From RGIG2945 sp045540355 (GTDB lineage Bacteria; Bacillota; Clostridia; Oscillospirales; Acutalibacteraceae): a stretch of 26,923 nucleotides of DNA. How positions within the stretch are numbered: the stretch's first letter is position 1; each line of letters opens with the position of its first letter. The stretch is taken from assembly GCA_045540355.1 (NCBI GenBank), contig JAZQHB010000092.1, positions 1 to 26,923 of the forward strand, given 5' to 3'. The notes beneath the pieces were generated by a model. The model was given only the letters and a program-made list of their open reading frames with translations, was not told the DNA's origin and made no database searches. A program made the translations under genes and the position numbers. Of the stretch, positions 17,136 through 26,700 are shown in pieces.

Positions 17136-17168
17136 GGCATGTTTCTCTCTTGCCGAAATATGCCTTAA
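17132..17168 (+). other. Inverted repeat at the end of the small ORF
   Basis: A 9-bp stem TTAAGGCAT/ATGCCTTAA (17132-17140 with 17160-17168) encloses a 19-nt loop and overlaps the stop of the small ORF. No T run follows, so it is not a standard terminator. The stretch beyond it, 17169-17312, is AT-rich without a credible gene; it contains a 14-bp perfect palindrome CAAAATATATTTTG at 17236-17249. Confidence 0.35.
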
Positions 17169-17312
17169 CTATTACCGTCTGCTATTATAAGTTTTTTTAA
17201 TAGTAATCATCTGCTTAATATTTTCTGGATTTTTGCAAAATATATTTTGTCTAATTTTAATAGCATTTTCTCTACCTCACGAGATGGACAGTGGCTCGCC
17301 CCTCCTTTTGTT

Positions 17313-17370
<58 letters not shown>

Positions 17371-17675
17371 TAATACACGCAAAAATACACCCCATTGTTT
17401 TTTCTTAATTCAATCTGCACCTTCGACTAACCTCTCGTTATTTGGTAGAATAAATCTACTAAATAAAAGGAGGATATTTTTATGCAGTCATTTGATAAAA
17501 CAAAGCTTTCGGATATTTAAAGGAAACAGTTTGAATCAATGTCTGAAATGGTTGATTTGTACGCAAAGGAGCACCTGTTATATTTATTTCACTTGAAACC
17601 GGTTTCCTCGTGTTGTTACTTCAAATAAAAGGGAGTAAATCTAAGAATTTTACGACTCTTCTTATATGTAAAAAC
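17371..17675 (+). pseudogene. Gene-poor stretch with remnants of a broken small gene
   Basis: At 17482 an ATG stands behind a strong AAAGGAGG site and starts MQSFDKTKLSDI, stopped by TAA at 17518. Reading past it, the same frame continues KQFESMSEMVDLYAK, after which another frame gives GAPVIFISLETGFLVLLLQ up to about 17638. One stop codon plus a frame change in a stretch with good protein-like composition suggests a decayed gene. The family is not recognised. A short dyad GTAGA/TCTAC lies upstream of the site. Nothing else is visible in this stretch. Confidence 0.4.
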
Positions 17676-17705
17676 TTGACATAATCGTCTGTAGTGATGT
17701 ATTAT
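17676..17705 (+). promoter_or_regulatory. Promoter of the giant mosaic gene
   Basis: A perfect TTGACA (17676-17681) is 18 nt from TATTAT (17700-17705). The transcript would begin near 17712 and carry a leader of about 57 nt ending in the strong AGGAGGAG site (17756-17763). Confidence 0.65.
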
Positions 17706-17768
17706 TACATTGGTATAATTTATTCCCTGTGAAATTGGGTTAAATTGCTATTTTTAGGAGGAGATTGT

Positions 17769-20700
17769 ATGTTTCAAAAAATTGTATCGTTAATTCTGTC
17801 AATAGTTATGCTGATAACAAGTGTATCCTTTGGGGATATATTCAGCACAATTATTGATGCAGCAGGAGGTGTTACACCTGAAACCGAAATCCTTGAGTCA
17901 GAAAAGGAGTTTGAGGTTTTACCTGCGGCAACGACGGAAAAAATATCAACCGGATGTGATTATAACTATTCCTATACAACTTCGGAAACGATTTCGGGAG
18001 ATATCAATTTAAAAAATCTTACTGACGGAAGTTTAGCCTCAACTACTCCCGGAGGTGTAGGCTGGACCAAAGTTACACTTAAAAATGATACCCAGAATAC
18101 ATCTGCTAACGGTAATGATGTAACTATCGCACTTTTTGATGATAGTATTCCGCATTTTTATGTTCAGCTTGATTTGGGATTCATTCAGGAAGTGGATTAT
18201 ATAACAATGGACTTTGCGAATGATACTTCATGTGCATGTCCCAAAAAGGTAGAAGTAATGCTTTCCGAGGACGGATACAATTATGATATCTACAAAGCTC
18301 AGAGCTTCACTACCGTTACAAGCGGCAGTCATACTCGATACAAGGTAATATTTAATGAAGACATCAAGGCAAAAGCAATAAAATATATTGTTTACGGTAA
18401 TGAAAATGATGTTATGTATATTGACGAGCTTGAAGTTTACGGACAGATACTGAATGACACAGTATTGTTATCCCAAGGAGCTTCTTATACATGGACGGGT
18501 ACTGCTGCAGGGGGAAATTATAACGGTCATGCTCCCGCTACTCAGTTAACCGACGGTGTACTCTCTGAAATGGCTGAAAGCTCCTATAGTACTTTTGACA
18601 AAAAATTTATACTGAAAGCAACATCGAACAATGTGGGCGAGGATGGTTTTTATGGACAGGATTTTGTTCTTGACCTCGGAAAAACACAAAATGTTTCCAA
18701 AACAAAGATTAACGGTCTCTACAGATCGAACGGCAACGGTGGGTACTGGGATATGGATTTTGTCGTGTTCAAGTATTCAACAGACGGTGTTAATTATAAA
18801 AATTTCGGTACTGCACTTGCAAATGCGATAGGTTACCACGAAGGTCAGCCGTTGTTGGCGAGAAAAATTTTCTCGGTATCAAGAAACCATACGGTAAAGG
18901 CTCGTTATATAAAAGCATGTCTTTATAGCCGTTATCATATCGGTATAGATGAAATACAAATCTACGGTTCTGATAAGGAAATCGCGGATAATTTTGTTCC
19001 TTCCTCAAACAGAGCTGACAGAATTGACTATACAAATGCACTTCCGGGAAAACCTGTAAACTACAACGGTGCAGTACAATCACTTCTTACAGATGAGCTA
19101 TATACGGAAAGTACTGCATATACCGATTCAACCGTAGTTTTAACGGGTGATTTGGGTCAGCAGCATGATGAGCTTTGCGGATATAACATCTACTTCAAAA
19201 CCAAACCCAAAAATATCAGAATGTATCTGTCATACGACAATGTCAATTGGAATCTGGTATCTGATAGGGCGGATTATTACACCAATGCAGGCTACACAAA
19301 TGCAAAAGTATATTTCAACCACAAAGAGGGAAGATATTTCAAATTTGAAATTGACAAAGATGCTTCTTCAGGTAATATTGCAGTAGCTGAAATTCAGATT
19401 TTTAACAATCAACCTCACATACCGCTTATGTCGGGTGGTTTCTTTGCCGTTTATCCGGAAGAAGCTACCGGCTATAATATAAACATACTTTCACCTAATA
19501 CCGAAAAAATGACCGAATACGATTGGGAAATGCAGCTCAGGGGATTATATAACCTGGGTCAGGAAACAATTGTATTGGGACCGAACGTGTATCACGATTT
19601 AAAAAAATCGGTTATGCCTATACCCGAAGGCTCCAACCTTTATAATATGGGTTACAGACAAAGAGAAAGATTGGTCACAAAGGACTTATTTGAGACTATC
19701 CTTACGATAGCAGACAAGCTCGGCATGAAGGTATATCTCGGAACGATAGCAACATATTCTTATCCCAATATTCAAGAAACTACAGGGCAAACTCCGGTAG
19801 AGCATTATACAGATGTTGCACAGGACGGATGTCATGTAATAAGAAGAATGGAGTATGCTTACGGACATCACAGCTCCTTTGAGGGTTATTATTTTACGGA
19901 TGAAACTTGTGATTATTATCTTGCTCATTATAGTGGTGCTCTGGAGGCCTTCAGAACATTATATCTTACGCAGTCAAAAGAAATTCGTTTAGTTTCACCT
20001 GATAAAAAGATAATGATTGCACCTGCGATTTGGAGAGTAAGCAACCTGACCGCCAGTGCTGAAAATATATATAATCTCATTAAACCTGAAGATGGCTCAA
20101 CAAAACCCATGGTTGATGTTGTTGCAGCACAGGACTGCCTCGGCAGATTTAATTCGCTTGTAGTACCCGACGATAAATACAATGAATTCGAAAAAAATGC
20201 TCAGGTATGGGCTAAAGCAGTAAGAAGTGCCGGAGTAGAATTCTGGTATGATGCAGAAATTTTTGAACCTACTTATAAATTGAAGCGTTACAGTGAGCTT
20301 GTAAAATCTTTTGAAACAGAAGCAAAAACAAGTAATAAGATCATCAATTTCAGCTATGAAAGATTTATTCCTACAATATCCGGAGGTGCTGATAGCTTCA
20401 GCAAATTCCTGACTGAGTCATACAGAACAGAGTATGCCAAAAGATATACATCTTATATTGATGCTTTAAATATAGGTACTTTTGAGAATAGCTATCCGGA
20501 AGAGGGTTATTCCAAATTCAGCAGCAATTCATTTTTGAGAACTCATACCCAACCTGACATGGACGGAACAATCATCAACGAACAATGGCCTGTGTTCACA
20601 CCTTTCGGTTCTATGTCAGACAATGAAAATTCGAGCTATGCGATGATGTGGGACGATACCTACATTTACTTTGGTGTAAAAACGAACGATAAAACTTATT

Positions 20701-23700
20701 CCGAACATACTAACAATAATACGTTTACATATGCAGAAGACTTTTTGATTGTTCAATTCGGACTTCCGGGTGCATCGGGAGAAGCGGGCGTAGCTGAAAA
20801 CACATGGAGAATCGGTGTGGCAAAGCACAATGTAAGAGGCGTTGAAGCTTGGGTGAAAACAGGCGGTTCATATGTGGATGCAGGAGACAATGTTATTGCC
20901 AATTTTGATGACACAAATCCCAACGGCAGAACGGCGATAGTTGCGGTTAAATGGAGTTATCTGGGCATTGCTCCTCAGGCAGGACTTACATTCCCTATAA
21001 GTATTATTTACCGTCAGGACGGTAATGCTTGGCAGACATTGAATGGCAACACACAGACTAATCTTGCATACTATGGCAGATTTACCACAGCGGAAGAAAC
21101 CGGATATACCGTAACCTTTGACGCAAACGGCGGTACTTGTGATGAGACGAAGATAGTTTACCCCAACGGTACCTACGGTGAATTGCCGATACCTGATACA
21201 AGACCTTACCGATTCGGATATGCTTTTGACGGTTGGTTTACTGCGGCAAGCGGCGGAACAAGAATTACATCGGAAACTATTGTTAACATAACGGCAAATC
21301 AGACACTTTATGCACAATGGATTCGACAGAAATATAAAGTATTGTTCTATGATGGTGTAGGCACTAATATTAACAATGCTAATATGAATTCTTTCTATAT
21401 TGAGAGTCCGAGCAAGACGGTAAACGGTATTACATATACTTACAGTCCGTCAACAGGTATAATCACACTTAACGGTACTGCAACAGATTCCGTAGTGTTC
21501 TTTGAATTGCCGGTTAATCCCTACGATGCGGGTATCAGCGGATATTTCATTGCTGATGAAATAATCGACGGTTCGATAGAAAACGGCTCTGTATTTGTTG
21601 ATATTGGCGACTCAAAGGGAAATAACTACAGACACAATGTAGGCAGCACGGGACAAATGTGGTCTCTTCTTTTTGATGAGTTTGCTGTAAACAAATTGAG
21701 GTTTGGTGTACACATGGATTCGGGCAGCAGTGAAAAAACGGTTACCTTGAACAATTATCAGATAAGAATTATGCTTAATAATTCTGCCGTTACAAATACT
21801 TACACACCCGTAGGTATGCAAGTGTTTTACGATGAACCTTACGGCGAACTGCCAACAGTAACAAGAACAGGGTATACCTTTGGCGGCTGGTACACCGAAA
21901 GAAACGGCGGCGGAACAAAAGTTACGGCGGAAACCCGTGTTACGACCAACGCAAACCACAATCTTTTCGCATACTGGATTCCGAATACATATACAATTAA
22001 CTTTGTTGCAAACAGCGGTACCAACATAAGCGGTTCAACTGCATCAATGAGTATGACCTACGATGTTGCAAAGAATCTTACCGCTAACGGATTTACGAAA
22101 ACCGGTCATAATTTCACAGGTTGGAACTCAAAATCAGACGGTACAGGAACAAGCTATACCGATCAACAAAGTGTTAAAAACCTTACCGCAGTCAACGGAG
22201 GAACAGTAACGCTCTATGCTCAATGGACCGCAAGGGTATATACCATAACCTTTGACGCAAACGGCGGTTCTGGTGTACCGGAAGCACAGAAAAAAACATA
22301 CGCAGTACCCATGACATTAAGCACAACTGTACCGACAAGAGAAGGCTATACATTCACAGGCTGGAATACAGCTCAAGACGGTTCAGGCACAAGCTATAAT
22401 CCGGGCGGAAGCTATGGAGAAAATAAGTCGGTAACACTTTATGCAAAATGGACGGCAAATACATATACCGTTACATTTAATGCAAACGGCGGTACAACTA
22501 CTACTGCAAATAAGACAGTAACTTATGCCGGTACTTACGGCACTTTGCCGACACCTACAAGAACAGACTACAGATTTGATGGTTGGTACACGTCAGCAAG
22601 CGGTGGTGCAGAGATAACAGCCGGAACAAAGATTACAACAGCTTCAAACCACACGCTTTATGCACATTGGATACCTGCAGCGAATGTTTCAGCAGGTGAT
22701 AGCTTCACGTACACTCAAGCAGAGCATTGGGGAAAAGAGAGTAATATCTGGTCCTGGCAATGGGCACCGGCAGACACCAACAATTTCTCGGATATGACCT
22801 TTAAAAACATATCCGGTCAGGGCGATTGCTATGTTGCCGATTGGGATTTGTATCCCTACTGTGCCGCACGTTGGGGCGGAAATAACGTCCATCCGCATAA
22901 AAATGCCGATGCGGCAAGGGTTTTCACTGCCCCCGCAGCGGGTAATATAACTCTTACTGTTACGGTTGCACGTCAGTCGGATTTTACGACCTGTACAAGC
23001 GCAACACCCACTTCTTTCCGTATTTTGTTGGGAGATACTGTTGTATATCCGTCAGAGGGAGATTATAAGGTTATGTATTCCGCAACTCCCGAAAATATTA
23101 CTCTTAACCTGAAAGTACAGGCAGGAGAAAAAATTCGCTTCATTGTTGGATCTATGGGGAATAATCAAGCAGACTCTCTTGAACTCACTAAAACGACAGT
23201 TAAATATAATTCTGTCGGAGATCCGGGAACCAAACGAGTAGGACAGACTTTTACTCATCAGGCAACATCTTCTACTTGGGGAACCGATATTCCTAATTGG
23301 TCTTGGGAGTGGACACCGAAAAATCAAACCTCATTTTCTCCTATGACAGTACAGACTATCAGCGGCTATAGCGGTGATATGTATGTTGCCGATTGGACGA
23401 AATATCCATACTGCTATGCCGGTTCTTTAGGTGTAAGAATTCATCCGGCGAATGAGGCTGATACGGTAAAAACTTTTACAGCTCCATATAGCGGAACTGT
23501 TAAAATTGATACATCAATCAGACGCGAAAATCAGTATTCGACGCATTCTTCATATACGCCTACATCCTTGCGTATTCTGGTGAACAACACGCAGGTATAT
23601 CCTCTTTATAGCGAAAATCTTGCTATTACTGATACAACTGCGAAAGAATTTTCGTTCTCCACACAGGTTCGTGCAGGGGATAAGATTCGTTTTGTCATAG

Positions 23701-26700
23701 GTGCTATGGGACAAGATGGATATGATGTTGTTAATATGTATAATGATATTACCTACACCTCTCTTGATGAAAGTACCCTTGTTCCGGGTGATTCATATAC
23801 TTATCCGATAAACGCTTCCTCTTGGGGAAGGGATATTCCGTGTTGGCGTTGGGAGTATAGAGATCAGGATAATACCTTTGGTAATATGACATGGCAGAAT
23901 GTACCTAATTATGGGTATATGTACGCATCAGATTGGACAAATCATCCATATAACTATGCCGCAGCATACGGCGAAAAAATCCATCCTGCTACAACTCGAG
24001 ATACAGTCAAAACTTTTATCGCACCTTATTCGGGACGAGTTGAAATGAAGATTGGTGTTAGACGAGAAAATGAATATATTACCGGTTCCAGCAGCGGTAC
24101 CCCAACATCTCTTCGTGTTTTCTTGAATGATAAGCAGATTTATCCCACGGACGGTTCATATATTACCCTCACTTCAACAACTCAGCAAACCTTTATTGTT
24201 AATGCCGATGTGGTTGCAGGTGATAAGCTCCGTTGTGTTGTAGGTAGTATGGAACAAAACGGAGCCGACGCGATAAGAATGTCTAATACGGTTACATATC
24301 GTTCTGTCGGACAACGCGAGCTTGCAATGGTTGCGGATCAGAAAAACGCAGCAGTTAAGGTGTACGATGTTCATGCGGATAATTGGGATCAGGGTGAGCT
24401 TATCTGGAATTGGACTCCTACTGCGGAACTCGGTTTTACTCAGATGGGAGCCTTTGGTAATGTCAGCGATGCAAAATTGAGATATTCTCACTCCTTGATG
24501 AAGCAAGTTGTTGCAGTTTGCTCTTCAGGCGGTTTCCTCGGAGTTGTAGATTATGCTACAGGACAGAAAATTTGGGAAGTAAACTCCACATCAGCAGCTA
24601 ATCCACATGCTATTGAATATCTGCCTAACGGAAATATTGCGGCTGCCGCAAGTACAGGAGGTTGGATACGAGTTTATGCGGCATCAAATAACAGTACGAC
24701 ATATGCAGAGGCAAGTCTGTCGGGTGCTCACGGTGTTCTTTGGGATTCTCAACGAAATCTTTTGTGGGGACTCGGTGGTAGTGTGTTGACTGCGTATCGT
24801 GTTGGAGGTACTGCTGCGGCACCCACACTGACGGAGGTTACGGAATATCGAATGACTTTGCCGACAGCTTCCGGTCACGATCTTTCTCCTGTTTATGACA
24901 GTCCGAACCGTCTTTGGGTTACCACCGGTTCAGGGGTTTACCAGTTTGATATCAGTTCAAAAACATTCTACGCAGCTTACAGCACAGCTAACGGTATGAA
25001 CCGTGGTGATGTCAAGGGCGCAAGTAATTTCAGAGGAAGCGGCACAGTAATTACTATTAATCCTAACCACGATGTTGCGGATTGGAATTCAGACAGAATT
25101 TATGTTACTATTTGCAAAAACGGAGAATTATACGGTCGAACTCAGATATCTTCTACAGGCTTGTTCTACAAGACCCGCAGTTGGATTGCTGATTATAGCG
25201 ACTACACACAGAGAAAATATGAGGTTTTGTTTGATACTAACGATGGCAGCAATAACAATGTAAACCTTTTCAGCCTTGAAAGAGTTACAAATAAAACAGT
25301 AAACGGTATTACATACTCTTACGACCCGTCAACAGGTATAGTAACACTTAACGGTACAGCAACATCGAGTACTTATTTTTACGATATACCTTTTGCTTGG
25401 CATACGGACAATTCATATTCTGTTTCACACCAAATTGTCGGAGGTAAGGTAACCGGCGGCTGCGTATCAGTCAGCATGTATGATGCTAACGATGTACGCT
25501 TACTCGGTCACGATGCGACTAATAACGCGACCGGCTCGGGTTGGAGTACCTATAATGGCGGCCCGACTAACGACAATCTGCCGAGAACATTGAAACTATG
25601 GGCATGGCTTAATACTGATGCCGGTTATACTCAACTGAAATTTGAGAATTATAAAATCAAATTCAAAATAGAAAAGTCAGCCACCGGGACGGCATATACT
25701 CCGTCAGGTATGTATGCAACCTACGACAGTACCTACGGCACATTACCGACTCTGACAAGAACGGGTTATACATTCAACGGCTGGTATACCGCAGCATCGG
25801 GTGGCACTCAGGTAACTGCAAATACAAAAGTAACAATTACTAACGCCCAGACACTTTATGCACATTGGACTGCAAATAAATATACAGTTACATTTGATTC
25901 AACAGGCGGAACAAATCAGGGAAGCATAACTGTAACTTATAACAGTGCATACGGTACATTACCTAATCCTACAAAAACAGGTTATACCTTTGCAGGTTGG
26001 TTTACCGAAGCAGAGGGCGGTTCTGCAATAGCCGGAACTACAACAGTAAGAACCGCAGGCAACCACACTCTCTATGCACATTGGACTGCAAATAAATATA
26101 CCGTAACATTCGATGCAAACGGCGGGGGAACAAATCCGTCAAGCATAACAGTTACCTACAATAGTGCTTACGGCACATTGCCGACTGTTTCAAGAACAGG
26201 TTACACATTTGCAGGTTGGTTTACTGAAGCAGAGAGTGGTTCTGCGATAGGTGAGGGTACAACAGTAAGAACTCCAGCAAATCACACGCTTTATGCACAT
26301 TGGACAGCAAATAAATATACAGTTACATTTGATTCAACAGGCGGAACAAATCAGGGAAGCATAACTGTAACTTATAACAGTGCTTACGGTACATTACCTA
26401 GTCCTACAAAAACAGGTTATACCTTTGCAGGTTGGTTTACCGAAGCAGAGGGCGGTTCTGCGATAGGTGAGGGTACAACAGTAAGAACTGCAGCAAACCA
26501 CACGCTTTATGCACATTGGACTGCAAAAAATTATACCGTAACATTCGATGCAAACGGCGGTACAACACCGACTGCAAGTAAACAGGTAACTTATAACAGT
26601 ACTTATGGCACATTACCGACACCTACAAGAACAGGTTACACCTTTGCAGGTTGGTTTACTGAAGCAGAGAGTGGTTCTGCGATAGGTGAGGGTACAACAG

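Noticed and set aside
20868..21317. 149-codon minus-strand frame opposite the giant gene, with several other antisense frames nearby
   Set aside because: The plus-strand frame is continuous through recognisable domains; the antisense frames are Cys/Arg-rich shadows without start signals.
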